From Oryzisolibacter sp. LB2S (GTDB lineage Bacteria > Pseudomonadota > Gammaproteobacteria > Burkholderiales > Burkholderiaceae_C), in contig NZ_CP160388.1 of NCBI RefSeq assembly GCF_040732315.1, positions 3,493,501 to 3,557,500 of the forward strand: a DNA stretch of 64,000 nucleotides. The letters are read 5' to 3'. Shown here in pieces: positions 37,634-47,562 of this stretch. The stretch's first letter is position 1. The number at the start of each line of letters is the position of its first letter. Both the position numbers and the translations under genes were made by a program. Below the pieces are notes generated by a model. It was not told the DNA's origin. It saw only the letters and a program-made list of their open reading frames with translations, and ran no database searches.

Positions 37634-40389
37634 CGCAGAGCGAGCCCGTCGTCCGCCTTCAGGATGTGCGCCAGCACTACGGCGCGGCGCAGGCGCTGGC
37701 CGGCATCACGCTGGACGTGCCGGCCGGCTGCATGGTCGGCCTGATTGGCCCCGACGGCGTGGGCAAGTCCAGCCTGCTGTCGCTGATCGCCGGTGCGCGT
37801 GCCGTGCAGGCGGGCCGCGTGCAGGTGCTCGGCGGCGACATGACCGACAAGGCGCACCGCGACGCGGTCTGCCCGCGCATCGCCTACATGCCGCAGGGCC
37901 TGGGCAAGAACCTCTATCCCACGCTGTCGGTCGAGGAAAACCTGCAGTTCTTCGCGCGCCTGTTCGGCCATTCGGCCGCCGAGCGGCGCCGGCGCATCGA
38001 CGAGCTGACCCGCTCCACGGGACTGCATGCCTTTCTGCAGCGCCCCGCGGGCAAGCTCTCGGGCGGCATGAAGCAAAAGCTCGGCCTGTGCTGTGCGCTC
38101 ATCCATGACCCGGATCTGCTCATCCTCGACGAGCCGACCACCGGCGTCGATCCGCTGGCGCGCGCCCAGTTCTGGGACCTGATCGAGCGCATCCGCCGCC
38201 AGCGCCCCGGCATGAGCGTGATGGTGGCCACGGCCTACATGGACGAGGCGCAGCGCTTTCACTGGCTGGTGGCCATGGACGAGGGCCGGGTGCTGGCCAC
38301 GGGCGCGCCGCAGGAGTTGCTCGCGCGCACCGGCTGCGACTCGCTCGAGGAGGCCTTCATCGCCCTCATGCCCGAGGAGAAGAAGCGCGGCCACCAGAGC
38401 GTGGTGATTGCGCCGCTGCAGGTGGACGACGCGGATGTGGCCATCGAGGCCCAGGGCCTGACGATGCGCTTTGGCGACTTCACGGCCGTCGATCACGTGA
38501 ACTTCCGCATCCGACGCGGCGAGATCTTCGGCTTTCTGGGCTCCAACGGCTGCGGCAAGTCCACGACCATGAAGATGCTCACCGGCCTGCTGCCCGCCAG
38601 CGAAGGGCGCGCCCAGCTGTTCGGCAAGCCCATCGATCCGCACGACATCGACACGCGCCGGCGCGTGGGCTATATGTCGCAGGCGTTCTCGCTGTATGGC
38701 GAGCTGACGGTGCGCCAGAACCTGGTGCTGCACGCGCAGCTGTTCCATGTGCCGGCCGATCAGCAGGCCGCACGCGTGCAGGCCATGGTCGAACGCTTCG
38801 AGCTGCAGGAGGTGCTGGACGCGCTGCCCGAGAGCCTGCCGCTGGGCGTGCGCCAGCGCCTGTCGCTGGCGGTGGCCATGGTGCACCAGCCCGAGCTCTT
38901 GATCCTGGACGAGCCGACCTCGGGCGTGGACCCCATTGCACGCGACCGTTTCTGGCAGCTGCTGGCAGACCTCTCACGCCGTGACCGGGTGACCATCTTC
39001 ATCTCCACCCACTTCATGAACGAGGCCGCGCGCTGCGACCGCATGTCCATGATGCACGCCGGGCGCGTGCTCGACAGCGACCGGCCGGAAGCGCTTATCG
39101 CCAAGCGCGGCGCGGCCACGCTGGAGGAGGCCTTCATCGGCTATCTGGTCGAGGCCGGTGGTGATGCGCCGGCCAAGGACGACACCCCTGCCGCGGCGCA
39201 GGCCACACCTCAAGGCCAATCCCAGGGCGCGCCCGCGCCAACGCATGGCGCCGCCGCAGGCGGCCCGCTCTTCAGCCTGCAGCGCATGTTCAGCTACCTC
39301 TGGCGCGAGGCGCTGGAGCTGCAGCGCGACCCGGTGCGCGCCGCCATGGCGCTGGTGGGCTCGCTGGTGCTGATGTTTGTGATCGGCTACGGCATCACGC
39401 TGGACGTGGAGAACCTGTCGTACGCCGTGCTCGACCGCGACCGCACGCAGGCCAGCGAGAACTACGCGCTCAACCTCGCCGGCTCGCGCTACTTCGTCGA
39501 GCGACCGCCCATCGTCGACGAGGCCGACCTCGACCGGCGCATGCGCAGCGGCGAGCTGTCGCTGGCCATCGAGATCCCGCCGGGCTTCGGCCGCGACCTG
39601 CTGCGCGGCAGCCCGGTGCAGATCGGCGCGTGGATCGACGGAGCCATGCCGCAGCGTGCCGAGACCATACGCGGCTATGTCTCCGGGATGCACCAGCAAT
39701 GGCTGATGCAGCAGCTGCACGCGCATGGCATCGCCCTGCCGCAGGCCGCCAGCGTGGAGACGCGCTACCGCTACAACCCCGACGTGAAAAGCCTGCCCGC
39801 CATGGTGCCGGCCGTGATCGCGCTGCTGCTGCTCATGCTGCCGGCCATGCTGACGGCGCTGGCCGTGGTGCGCGAGAAGGAGCTGGGCTCCATCATCAAC
39901 CTCTACGTCACGCCAGTCACGCGGCTGGAGTTCCTCGTGGGCAAGCAGCTGCCCTATGTGGCGCTGGCGATGGTGAACTTCCTGCTGATGTGCGCCGCCG
40001 CCGTCACCGTGTTCGGCGTGCCCATCACCGGCAGCTTCTGGGCGCTGGCGCTGGCGGCCTTCGTCTACGCCATCGTCGCCACGGGCATCGGCCTGGTGGC
40101 CTCGTCCATCACCAACAGCCAGAGCGCCGCCATGTTCATCGCCCTGGTGGTGACCATGGTGCCCGCGGTGCAGTTCAGCGGCCTGCTGCACCCCGTGACC
40201 TCGCTGGAGGGGGCGGGCCGCCTGATTGGCGATGTCTTCCCTGCCACCTACATGCTCATCATCAGCCGTGGCGTGTTCAGCAAGGCCATGGGCCTGGGAG
40301 AGCTCGGCACCTCGCTGTGGCCGCTCCTGATCGCCGTGCCCGTGGTCATGGGCGCTGCCGTGGCGCTGTTGAAGAAACAGGAGTCGTGA
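37630..40389 (+). CDS. ABC exporter fusion: two ATPase domains plus permease (RbbA/YhiH-like)
   Basis: 919-residue fusion. The first ATPase has Walker [10 protein letters not shown], signature LSGGMKQK and Walker [11 protein letters not shown]. The second has GSNGCGKST near residue 305 and [10 protein letters not shown], but its signature reads [10 protein letters not shown] rather than LSGG. From about residue 560 an ABC-2 permease follows, with a first helix, a large extracytoplasmic domain and about five further helices. E. coli RbbA has this layout and was named for ribosome binding; here the operon supports export. Substrate unknown. Confidence 0.9.
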   Translation: MTQSEPVVRLQDVRQHYGAAQALAGITLDVPAGCMVGLIGPDGVGKSSLLSLIAGARAVQAGRVQVLGGDMTDKAHRDAVCPRIAYMPQGLGKNLYPTLSVEENLQFFARLFGHSAAERRRRIDELTRSTGLHAFLQRPAGKLSGGMKQKLGLCCALIHDPDLLILDEPTTGVDPLARAQFWDLIERIRRQRPGMSVMVATAYMDEAQRFHWLVAMDEGRVLATGAPQELLARTGCDSLEEAFIALMPEEKKRGHQSVVIAPLQVDDADVAIEAQGLTMRFGDFTAVDHVNFRIRRGEIFGFLGSNGCGKSTTMKMLTGLLPASEGRAQLFGKPIDPHDIDTRRRVGYMSQAFSLYGELTVRQNLVLHAQLFHVPADQQAARVQAMVERFELQEVLDALPESLPLGVRQRLSLAVAMVHQPELLILDEPTSGVDPIARDRFWQLLADLSRRDRVTIFISTHFMNEAARCDRMSMMHAGRVLDSDRPEALIAKRGAATLEEAFIGYLVEAGGDAPAKDDTPAAAQATPQGQSQGAPAPTHGAAAGGPLFSLQRMFSYLWREALELQRDPVRAAMALVGSLVLMFVIGYGITLDVENLSYAVLDRDRTQASENYALNLAGSRYFVERPPIVDEADLDRRMRSGELSLAIEIPPGFGRDLLRGSPVQIGAWIDGAMPQRAETIRGYVSGMHQQWLMQQLHAHGIALPQAASVETRYRYNPDVKSLPAMVPAVIALLLLMLPAMLTALAVVREKELGSIINLYVTPVTRLEFLVGKQLPYVALAMVNFLLMCAAAVTVFGVPITGSFWALALAAFVYAIVATGIGLVASSITNSQSAAMFIALVVTMVPAVQFSGLLHPVTSLEGAGRLIGDVFPATYMLIISRGVFSKAMGLGELGTSLWPLLIAVPVVMGAAVALLKKQES

Positions 40390-40393
40390 GCGC

Positions 40394-41530
40394 ATGAACG
40401 CCATCACCCGTCACCTGAGCAATATCGCGCGCCTGGGCGTCAAGGAGCTGTGGAGCCTGTGGCGCGACCCGATGATGCTGGTGCTCATCCTCTACCTGTT
40501 CACCGTGGCCGTGTACTCGTCTGCGCGCGCCATCCCCGAGACGCTGCACCTGGCCGCCATCGCCGTCGTGGACGAAGACCGTTCGCCGCTGTCGCAGCGC
40601 ATCGTCGGCGCCTTCTACCCGCCGCTGTTCACGCCGCCGGCCGTGATCACGCGCGACGAGATGGATGCCGGCATGGACACCGGCGACTACACCTTCGTGC
40701 TCAACATTCCGCCAGATTTTCAGCGCGACATGCTGGCCGGGCGCACGCCCACCGTGCAGCTGAACGTGGACGCCACACGCATGAGCCAGGCCTTCAGCGG
40801 CAGCGGCTACATCCAGCAGATCGTGCTCGCGGAGGTACAGGAGTTTGCGCGCCGCTACCGCGCCAACACCACGCTGCCCGTGGACATCGCCACCCGCATG
40901 CGCTTCAACCCCACGCTGACCCAGGCCTGGTTCGCCGGGGTGATGCAGTACATCAACTACATCACGCTGGTGTCCATCCTGCTGACCGGCGCGGCGCTGA
41001 TCCGCGAGCGCGAGCATGGCACGGTCGAGCACCTGCTGGTCATGCCCGTCACGCCCACCGAGATCATGCTCGGCAAGGTCTGGTCCATGGGCCTGGTGGT
41101 GCTCGTCGCCGCCGCACTGTCGCTGCTCTTCATGCTGCGCGGCGTGCTGGGCGTGCCCATCGAAGGATCGGTGCCGCTGTTCCTCACCGGCGTGGCGCTG
41201 CATCTGTTTGCCACCACCTCGATGGGCATTTTTCTCGCCACCGTGGCACGCACCATGCCGCAGTTCGGCCTGCTGGTGATCCTGACCATCCTGCCCATGC
41301 AGATGCTCTCGGGCGGCAGCACGCCGTTCGAATCCATGCCGCTGTTCGTGCAGCGCGTCATGCAGGTGGCGCCGACCACGCATTTCGTCGAACTGGCGCA
41401 GGCCATTCTGTCCCGGGGCGCTGGCATGGCGGTGGTGTGGAAGCCCTATCTGATCCTGGCGCTGATCGGCTGCATCCTGTTCGCGCTGTCGCTCTCGCGC
41501 TTTCGCAAGACCATTGGCCAGATGGCCTGA
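40394..41530 (+). CDS. ABC-2 type permease (YhhJ/YbhR-like)
   Basis: Second membrane subunit of the exporter, 378 residues. One N-terminal helix (MLVLILYLFTVAVY), a long extracytoplasmic domain, then five C-terminal helices with the ABC-2 motif EREHGTVEHLLVMPVTPTEI. It starts 4 bp after the ATPase-permease fusion and pairs with its permease half. The MaoC-phosphotransacetylase gene begins 17 bp later, with a strong Shine-Dalgarno of its own. Confidence 0.92.
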   Translation: MNAITRHLSNIARLGVKELWSLWRDPMMLVLILYLFTVAVYSSARAIPETLHLAAIAVVDEDRSPLSQRIVGAFYPPLFTPPAVITRDEMDAGMDTGDYTFVLNIPPDFQRDMLAGRTPTVQLNVDATRMSQAFSGSGYIQQIVLAEVQEFARRYRANTTLPVDIATRMRFNPTLTQAWFAGVMQYINYITLVSILLTGAALIREREHGTVEHLLVMPVTPTEIMLGKVWSMGLVVLVAAALSLLFMLRGVLGVPIEGSVPLFLTGVALHLFATTSMGIFLATVARTMPQFGLLVILTILPMQMLSGGSTPFESMPLFVQRVMQVAPTTHFVELAQAILSRGAGMAVVWKPYLILALIGCILFALSLSRFRKTIGQMA

Positions 41531-41547
41531 TATCTGCAAGGAGTTCC

Positions 41548-42984
41548 ATGTCCGATACCACCCATACCCCGCCCCCATCGCAGGACACTCTCTCCATCGT
41601 GCGCAACCGCACCTTCGACGAGATCGCCGTCGGCGACAGCGCCAGCATCGAGCGCACGCTCACCCGCGAGGACATCCAGCTGTTTGCCGTGCTCTCGGGC
41701 GACGTGAACCCGCAGCACCTGGACGCGGAATACGCGGCCTCCACGCGCTTTCAGGGTGTCATCGCCCACGGCATGCTGGGCGGCGCGCTGATCTCGGCCG
41801 TGCTGGGCACGCGCCTGCCCGGCCCGGGCACGATCTACCTGGGGCAGACGCTCAAGTTCCTCGCGCCCGTGCGCGTGGGTGACCGGCTGCGCATCACCGT
41901 CACCGTGAGCGAGCGCGATGAGGCCAGGAAGCGCCTGACGCTGGCCTGCAGCTGCGTCAACCAGGACGGCACGACCGTCATCAGCGGCGACGCCAAGGTG
42001 GTGGCGCCGACCGAGCACGTGGAGCGCGCGCGCACCACGCTGCCCGAGGTGCGCCTGCAGGTGGGCCAGGACGGCGTGCGGCGCCTGCTCGACCATGTGC
42101 GCCCCATGGGCATACTGCGCACGGCCGTGGTCCACCCCTGCGACGCGCTGAGCCTGGGCGGCGCGCTGGACGCGCATGCCGCCGGCCTCATCGACCCGGT
42201 GCTGGTGGCGCCGCGCGCGCGCCTCATGGCCGTGGCCGAGCAGGCGGGCCTGGATCTGTCGGGCGTCACCATCGAGGACGTGCCGCACAGCCACGCGGCC
42301 GCCGCGCGCGCCGTGGCCATGGTGCTCGAGGGCCGGGTGCAGGCGCTCATGAAGGGCAGCCTGCACACCGACGAGCTCATGGCCGCCGTGGTGGCGTCGC
42401 AGGGCGGCCTGCGCACCAAGCGGCGCGTGAGCCACTGCTTCGTGATGCAGACCCCGGCCTATCCGCGCCCCTTCATCATCACCGACGCGGCCATCAACAT
42501 CGCGCCCACGCTGGAGCACAAGGCCGACATCGTGCGCAACGCCATCGACCTGGCCCATGCCATCGGCGTGGCCGAGCCGCGCGTGGCCATCCTGGCCGCG
42601 GTGGAGACCGTCAACGCCGGCATGCCCGCCACGCTGGACGCGGCCGCGCTGTGCAAGATGGCCGATCGCGGGCAGATCACGGGTGGCCTGCTCGATGGGC
42701 CGCTGGCGTTCGACAACGCGGTGTCCATGGCCGCCGCACGCACCAAGGGCATCGTCTCCGACGTGGCCGGCCGCGCCGACATCCTGGTCGTGCCGGACCT
42801 CGAGAGCGGCAACATGCTGGCCAAGCAGCTCGAATACCTGGGCGACGCCGCCACGGCGGGCATCGTGCTCGGCGCGCGCGTGCCCATCGTGCTCACGAGC
42901 CGTGCCGATTCGCGCGAGACGCGCCTGGCGTCCTGCGCCATCGCCGTGCTGCTGGCGCACCACTACAAGGAGGCACCGATATGA
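41548..42984 (+). CDS. Bifunctional MaoC-like hydratase / phosphate acyl(acetyl)transferase
   Basis: 478-residue fusion. The N-terminal 150 residues are an (R)-specific enoyl-CoA hydratase hot-dog domain with the DVNPQHLD Asp/His pair and IAHGML. From about residue 165 a PTA/PTB domain follows (ITDAAINIAPTL, LLDGPLAFDNAVS). It can be read as providing (R)-hydroxyacyl-CoA for PhaC and converting acyl-CoA to acyl phosphate for the following kinase. The ATG at 41548 follows AAGGAG; the stop overlaps ackA by ATGA. Confidence 0.92.
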   Translation: MSDTTHTPPPSQDTLSIVRNRTFDEIAVGDSASIERTLTREDIQLFAVLSGDVNPQHLDAEYAASTRFQGVIAHGMLGGALISAVLGTRLPGPGTIYLGQTLKFLAPVRVGDRLRITVTVSERDEARKRLTLACSCVNQDGTTVISGDAKVVAPTEHVERARTTLPEVRLQVGQDGVRRLLDHVRPMGILRTAVVHPCDALSLGGALDAHAAGLIDPVLVAPRARLMAVAEQAGLDLSGVTIEDVPHSHAAAARAVAMVLEGRVQALMKGSLHTDELMAAVVASQGGLRTKRRVSHCFVMQTPAYPRPFIITDAAINIAPTLEHKADIVRNAIDLAHAIGVAEPRVAILAAVETVNAGMPATLDAAALCKMADRGQITGGLLDGPLAFDNAVSMAAARTKGIVSDVAGRADILVVPDLESGNMLAKQLEYLGDAATAGIVLGARVPIVLTSRADSRETRLASCAIAVLLAHHYKEAPI

Positions 42985-44171
42985 GCGATCTGATCCTGGT
43001 CCTGAACTGCGGCTCGTCGAGCATCAAGTTCGCGCTGTTCGACGCGAGCGCCCGGCCCCTGCCGCGCAAGCCCCTGTGGAACGGCAAGGTGGACGGCATC
43101 ACCGGCCCCGCGCCCACCTTTGGCGAGACCGGCGTGACGCCCGGCCCCGTGGCGCTGGACGCGGCCCAGCCCTACAACGCCGCGCTGCAGCACATCCGCT
43201 CGCGGGTGCTCGAGCGCATGGCACGCGGCGGCCACCGCATCGCGGCCGTGGCCCACCGCGTGGTGCATGGCGGCGCCAAGTACTTCGACCCGGTGCGCGT
43301 GGACGCCGAAGTGTTGGCCGACCTGCGCAGCTACATACCGCTGGCGCCGCTGCACCAGCCGTTCGCGCTCGAGGCCATCGCCGCGCTGCTGCAGGGCTTG
43401 CCCGATCTGCCGCAGGTGGCGTGCTTCGACACGGCCTTTCACCACACGCTGCCCCAGGTCGAGAAGATGCTGCCCCTGTCCTGGGACGCCTGGGAGCGCG
43501 GCCTGCGCCGCTACGGCTTTCATGGCCTGTCGTACGAGTACATGTCGCTGGCCCTGCCCGAGCGCCATGGCGATGCCGCGCGCGGGCGCACCATCGTCGC
43601 CCACCTGGGCAGCGGCGCCAGCCTGTGCGCCATGCAGGGCCTGCAGAGCGTGGCCACGAGCATGGGCTTTTCGGCGCTCGACGGCCTGATGATGGGCACG
43701 CGCTGCGGCGCGCTCGACCCCGGCGCCGTGCTCTACCTGATGGAGATCGAAAAGCTCTCGCTGCACGACGTGGGCCAGCTGCTCTACCACGGCAGCGGCC
43801 TGCTGGGCCTGTCGGGCGTCTCCTCCGACCCGCGTGCGCTGCTGACCGCGGAGGCCGGCAACGCGCGCGTTCAGGCGGCGCTGCAACTGTACGTGCGCCG
43901 CATCGTGCGCGAGATCGGCGCCCTGGTGGCCGTGCTCGGCGGCCTGGACATGCTGGTCTTCACGGCCGGCATAGGCGAGCACAACGCCGTCATCCGCGAG
44001 CGCGTCTGCGCGGATCTTGCCTGGCTGGGCGTGGCCGTCGATGCGCAGGCCAATGCGGACAGCGCCGACCTCATCTCCGGCCCGACCAGCCGCATCCCCG
44101 TGGCCGTGGAGCGCACCAACGAGGAATGGGTGGCCGCCTGGCACGCCACGCGCGTGCTCGGCCTGCAGTAG
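42981..44171 (+). CDS. ackA: Acetate (or propionate/butyrate) kinase
   Basis: Interconverts acyl phosphate plus ADP with the carboxylate plus ATP. ASKHA-fold signatures: VLNCGSSSIKFALF, AHRVVHGG, FDTAFHHTLP, RYGFHGLSYEY, AHLGSGASLCAM, TSMGFSALDGLMMGTRCG and FTAGIGEHN. Length is 396 residues. AAGGAGG precedes the ATG, which overlaps the phosphotransacetylase stop. Last gene of the phaC operon. Whether acetate or a longer acid is the main substrate cannot be told. Confidence 0.94.
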   Translation: MSDLILVLNCGSSSIKFALFDASARPLPRKPLWNGKVDGITGPAPTFGETGVTPGPVALDAAQPYNAALQHIRSRVLERMARGGHRIAAVAHRVVHGGAKYFDPVRVDAEVLADLRSYIPLAPLHQPFALEAIAALLQGLPDLPQVACFDTAFHHTLPQVEKMLPLSWDAWERGLRRYGFHGLSYEYMSLALPERHGDAARGRTIVAHLGSGASLCAMQGLQSVATSMGFSALDGLMMGTRCGALDPGAVLYLMEIEKLSLHDVGQLLYHGSGLLGLSGVSSDPRALLTAEAGNARVQAALQLYVRRIVREIGALVAVLGGLDMLVFTAGIGEHNAVIRERVCADLAWLGVAVDAQANADSADLISGPTSRIPVAVERTNEEWVAAWHATRVLGLQ

Positions 44172-44189
44172 CTCCCTCACTGCCGCCCC

Positions 44190-44218
44190 CGTCATCCCCG
44201 CGCATGCGGGGATCGACG
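44190..44218. repeat. Single REP-like palindrome after ackA
   Basis: CGTCATCCCCGCGCATGCGG then GGATCGACG, a hairpin related to the pair at 16548-16635. It lies between ackA and pgpA, at the right boundary of the inserted block, and could work as a transcript-end stem. Confidence 0.75.
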
Positions 44219-44269
44219 GATGCCCCGACCAACGGGTCCCCATGCCGGCCCGCCTCCTAAAATCCCGCG

Positions 44270-44797
44270 ATGCCCCACAGCCCCGACATCGCCCCCCCGC
44301 GCCGCCCCAGCGTGCGCTTTCTGCTGGCCCACCCGGCACATTTCCTGGCCCTGGGCTTTGGCAGCGGGCTCGCTCCCAAGGCGCCGGGCACGGTGGGCAC
44401 GGCCTGGGCGTGGCTCGCGTTTCTGGTGCTGCAGCTGTGGCTCACGCCGCTGGGCATGGGGCTCCTGATCGCCCTGTCGCTGCCCGTGGGGTGGTGGGCC
44501 TGCACGGTCACGGCGCGCCACATGGGCGTGGCCGACCCGGGCGCCATCGTCTGGGACGAGGTCGTCGCCATCTGGATCGTGCTCTGGCTGGCCATGCCCA
44601 TGGGCTTCTGGGGCCAGCTCGCGGCGTTTGCGCTGTTTCGCTTCTTTGACGCCGCCAAGCCCGGCCCCGTGGCCTGGGCCGACCGGCTGTTCAAGGGCTT
44701 TGGCGCGCGCGGCGGCTTCGGCATCCTGTTCGACGACCTGGTGGCGGCCTTCTGCACGCTGCTGGTGATCGCGCTGTGGCGCCATTTCTGGGGCTGA
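44270..44797 (+). CDS. pgpA: Phosphatidylglycerophosphatase A
   Basis: Inner-membrane enzyme that dephosphorylates phosphatidylglycerophosphate to phosphatidylglycerol. The family blocks GFGSGLAPKAPGTVGT, VWDEVVAIWI and ALFRFFDAAKPGP are clear; three to four hydrophobic helices follow within 175 residues. It normally follows thiL directly in betaproteobacteria. pncC begins 5 bp after its stop. Confidence 0.96.
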   Translation: MPHSPDIAPPRRPSVRFLLAHPAHFLALGFGSGLAPKAPGTVGTAWAWLAFLVLQLWLTPLGMGLLIALSLPVGWWACTVTARHMGVADPGAIVWDEVVAIWIVLWLAMPMGFWGQLAAFALFRFFDAAKPGPVAWADRLFKGFGARGGFGILFDDLVAAFCTLLVIALWRHFWG

Positions 44798-44802
44798 AGA
44801 TA

Positions 44803-44860
44803 ATGCAAAAACAAGAGCTACCAGCGCTTGCCAGCAAAGGGCTGGAGGCCAATTTGACCC
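44803..44860 (+). repeat. Dispersed repeat, copy G, forms the pncC start
   Basis: ATGCAAAAACAAGAGCTACC, then AGCGCTTGCC and GGGCTGGAGGCCAATTTGAC. It matches copy A along its length; 'ATCAAAAACAATAGCT' has become 'ATGCAAAAACAAGAGCT', creating an ATG and losing the TAG. Confidence 0.8.
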
Positions 44861-45312
44861 ATATTTCCGGCTGGCTGCTGGCCCATGACCGGATGCTGGC
44901 CACGGCCGAGAGCTGCACGGGCGGGCTGATCGCCGCGGCCTGCACCGACCTGGCGGGCTCGAGCCAGTGGTTCGAGCGCGGTTTTGTGAGCTACTCCAAC
45001 GCCGCCAAGACCGAACTGCTGGGCGTGCCCGCGGCGCTCATCGCCCAGCATGGCGCCGTGAGCGAGCCCGTGGCCCGCGCCATGGCCGAGGGCGCGGTGG
45101 CGCACAGCGCGGCCCGGGTGGCCGTGGCCGTCACGGGCGTGGCCGGCCCCACGGGCGGCTCGCCCGACAAGCCCGTGGGCACGGTGTGGTTCGGCTGGTG
45201 CATCGATGGTGTCACGCACAGCGAGCTGCGCCAGTTTGCCGGCGACCGCGCCGCCGTGCGCGCGCAGACCGTGCGCCATGCGCTGGGGCGGCTGGCACAG
45301 TGGCTCGCCTGA
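44803..45312 (+). CDS. pncC: Nicotinamide-nucleotide amidohydrolase (CinA C-terminal type) PncC
   Basis: Deamidates nicotinamide mononucleotide in pyridine nucleotide salvage; 169 residues of CinA C-terminal domain without the N-terminal part. Motifs: LATAESCTGGLIAA with the active Ser/Lys region, FVSYSNAAKTELLGV, and VTGVAGPTGGSPDKPVGTVW. The ATG at 44803 and the first 19 codons (MQKQELPALASKGLEANLT) come from a copy of the dispersed repeat. An in-frame alternative starts at 44776 inside pgpA. Confidence 0.93.
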   Translation: MQKQELPALASKGLEANLTHISGWLLAHDRMLATAESCTGGLIAAACTDLAGSSQWFERGFVSYSNAAKTELLGVPAALIAQHGAVSEPVARAMAEGAVAHSAARVAVAVTGVAGPTGGSPDKPVGTVWFGWCIDGVTHSELRQFAGDRAAVRAQTVRHALGRLAQWLA

Positions 45313-45468
45313 ATGGAGCCTCGCCGCGCTTGTCCGCGACGGAGGCAACACGACGCCCCTCTGCCGCGCAGGTGACAGCAAGGTGAGCCTCCGCCACTGT
45401 CGGGAATCTTGACAGTCCGGCCCGCAGTATCGAGTACGAGGCGCGCGGCTCCCTCTGAAGATCATTGG

Positions 45469-45484
45469 CGGCACGCATATTGCT
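45469..45484 (+). promoter_or_regulatory. Sigma-54 (-24/-12) promoter of first PEP-CTERM gene
   Basis: CGGCACGCATATTGCT matches TGGCAC-N5-TTGCW with exact GG-N10-GC spacing (GG 45470-45471, GC 45482-45483). The expected start site is about 40 bp before the ATG at 45535. Confidence 0.75.
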
Positions 45485-45534
45485 TCTCCGGTTTCAGGCA
45501 CCGTGTTGCCCATGAAACCACTACGAGGGAAACA

Positions 45535-46287
45535 ATGATCACACTGCACAAGACTCTTTTTTCCGCAGCCGCCCTGGGCCTGGCCGCTGCTTCGGCACAT
45601 GCCAGCTTTCTGGTGACCTATGAGGCACCGGGCGTCGCCAACTCCACCAGTGGCTTCACCTACCACGGTGTGGAGACCTTCGACACGCGCACCGTAGGCA
45701 CCAACCAGACCTTCACGACAGACTTCGGCACCTCTGGCGGCACGACGACGATCACCGGCACCTACCAATCCGTGCAAATCCTGCCGGCTGATCAATGGGG
45801 CGGCGCCGGCAACACGGGCAACTACGCGGTGGCCTTTGGTGCCTCACCCTATGAGCTGACACTGGCAGCCCAGGACTCCTCGAGCAATCCGGTTCCTGTG
45901 ACCTACTTCGGCTACTGGCTGTCGGCACTCGACAACGGCAATCAGGTCGAGTTCTACCGCGGCAGCTCGCTGCTGTTCAGCTTCGATCCTGCACAGGTCC
46001 TGGCACTGACGGGCAACTGCCCGAGCAGCCCATACTGCGGCAACCCGGCGACGGGTGCGAATGCATCGCAGCCCTATGTATTCCTGAATTTCTACGACCA
46101 AAGCGGCCTGGGCTTTGACCGCGTGCGTTTCCTGGAGAGTCCGGCCGTCGGCGGCTACGAGTCGGACAACCACACGGTCGGCTACTACGAGAACACCTCC
46201 GGCACGCCGATTCCCGAGCCCGCGTCGCTGGCCCTCGTCGGTCTGGCGCTCGGCGGGCTGGCCGTCAGCCGTCGGCGCAAGGCCTGA
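45535..46287 (+). CDS. PEP-CTERM sorting-signal exported protein 1
   Basis: 250-residue exported protein. A signal peptide (cleavage likely after SAHA, residue 23) precedes a Gly/Ser/Thr/Asn-rich domain of no recognised family, and the C-terminus is the exosortase signal IPEPASLALVGLALGGLAVS followed by RRRKA. Such proteins are processed by exosortase/archaeosortase systems linked to exopolysaccharide; no exosortase lies in the window. GAGGGA precedes the ATG at 45535, and a sigma-54 promoter is upstream. Confidence 0.88.
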   Translation: MITLHKTLFSAAALGLAAASAHASFLVTYEAPGVANSTSGFTYHGVETFDTRTVGTNQTFTTDFGTSGGTTTITGTYQSVQILPADQWGGAGNTGNYAVAFGASPYELTLAAQDSSSNPVPVTYFGYWLSALDNGNQVEFYRGSSLLFSFDPAQVLALTGNCPSSPYCGNPATGANASQPYVFLNFYDQSGLGFDRVRFLESPAVGGYESDNHTVGYYENTSGTPIPEPASLALVGLALGGLAVSRRRKA

Positions 46288-46344
46288 CCCAAGCCAGCCG
46301 CGCCGGCCTCGCCCCACAGGAGTCGGGGCGTGGGGCGGCGCCGC

Positions 46345-47172
<828 letters not shown>

Positions 47173-47303
47173 GGTGGTGCGGCTTTCGCGTTGCGACGAA
47201 CAGGTGATGAAGCGCCAGTGTAGCGCCAGCCCCCAAATCACTATGGTTTAAGTAGCTGTCTGCCCTTTATCCTCAATGGTTTGCCGCGGTTTTTGGCCGA
47301 CCC

Positions 47304-47342
47304 AGAAAAGGCAACGCCCCATGCCGACGGCAATGGGGCGTG
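47304..47342 (-). terminator. Intrinsic terminator of the small-ORF locus
   Basis: On the minus strand ACGCCCCAT pairs with ATGGGGCGT around an inner GCC/GGC stem, followed by GTTGCCTTTTC. It ends the transcript containing the 25-codon ORF. Confidence 0.7.
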
Positions 47343-47378
47343 AGCTTTTGCAATGCGGGCCGCAGAGGGCCGCCCGCA

Positions 47379-47456
47379 TTACTGGCTGGCGATGGCCAGA
47401 TGGGCCTCGCGGGCTTCCCTGATGAACTCGAGGACGAAGTGAATGGCTTTGCGCAT
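47379..47456 (-). CDS. Candidate 25-residue small protein with own promoter, operator and terminator
   Basis: MRKAIHFVLEFIREAREAHL and five further residues, a predicted amphipathic helix. The ATG at 47456 follows a strong Shine-Dalgarno (CAGGAAG, 5 bp spacing), and the TAA at 47379 is followed by a terminator. Upstream lie a -10 and a palindrome. A competing overlapping frame starts at 47502 after AGGAGGG but runs through the terminator hairpin. I do not recognise the family. The long gap between the SEC-C and PIN genes otherwise holds nothing. Confidence 0.5.
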   Translation of the reverse strand: MRKAIHFVLEFIREAREAHLAIASQ

Positions 47457-47523
47457 GGTGCTTCCTGTGTGAGATGCTCATCCGGCGCATGGCGGCGCGC
47501 ATCTCAAGCGCCCTCCTACACAG

Positions 47524-47547
47524 GGGTTAACCACTAGGTGTTAACCC
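47524..47547. promoter_or_regulatory. 24-bp palindrome in front of the small-ORF locus
   Basis: GGGTTAACCACT and AGGTGTTAACCC form a near-perfect dyad (GGGTTAAC/GTTAACCC arms). It starts 9 bp downstream of the -10 hexamer, overlapping the expected start site, as expected for a repressor operator. Confidence 0.65.
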
Positions 47548-47556
47548 TTAGTTCTA

Positions 47557-47562
47557 AGTATA
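47557..47562 (-). promoter_or_regulatory. -10 hexamer of the small-ORF locus
   Basis: Minus-strand TATACT in an A+T-rich stretch. No convincing -35 is found at normal spacing, so an activator or alternative sigma factor may be involved. Confidence 0.45.

Noticed and set aside
45496..45510. Second sigma-54-like motif (AGGCACCGTGTTGCC)
   Set aside because: The GG to GC spacing is nine, one short of the fixed ten; the motif at 45469 has correct spacing.
47248..47502. 84-residue frame with AGGAGGG before its ATG
   Set aside because: It runs through the terminator hairpin and overlaps the better-placed 25-codon ORF; kept only as a possible control element.
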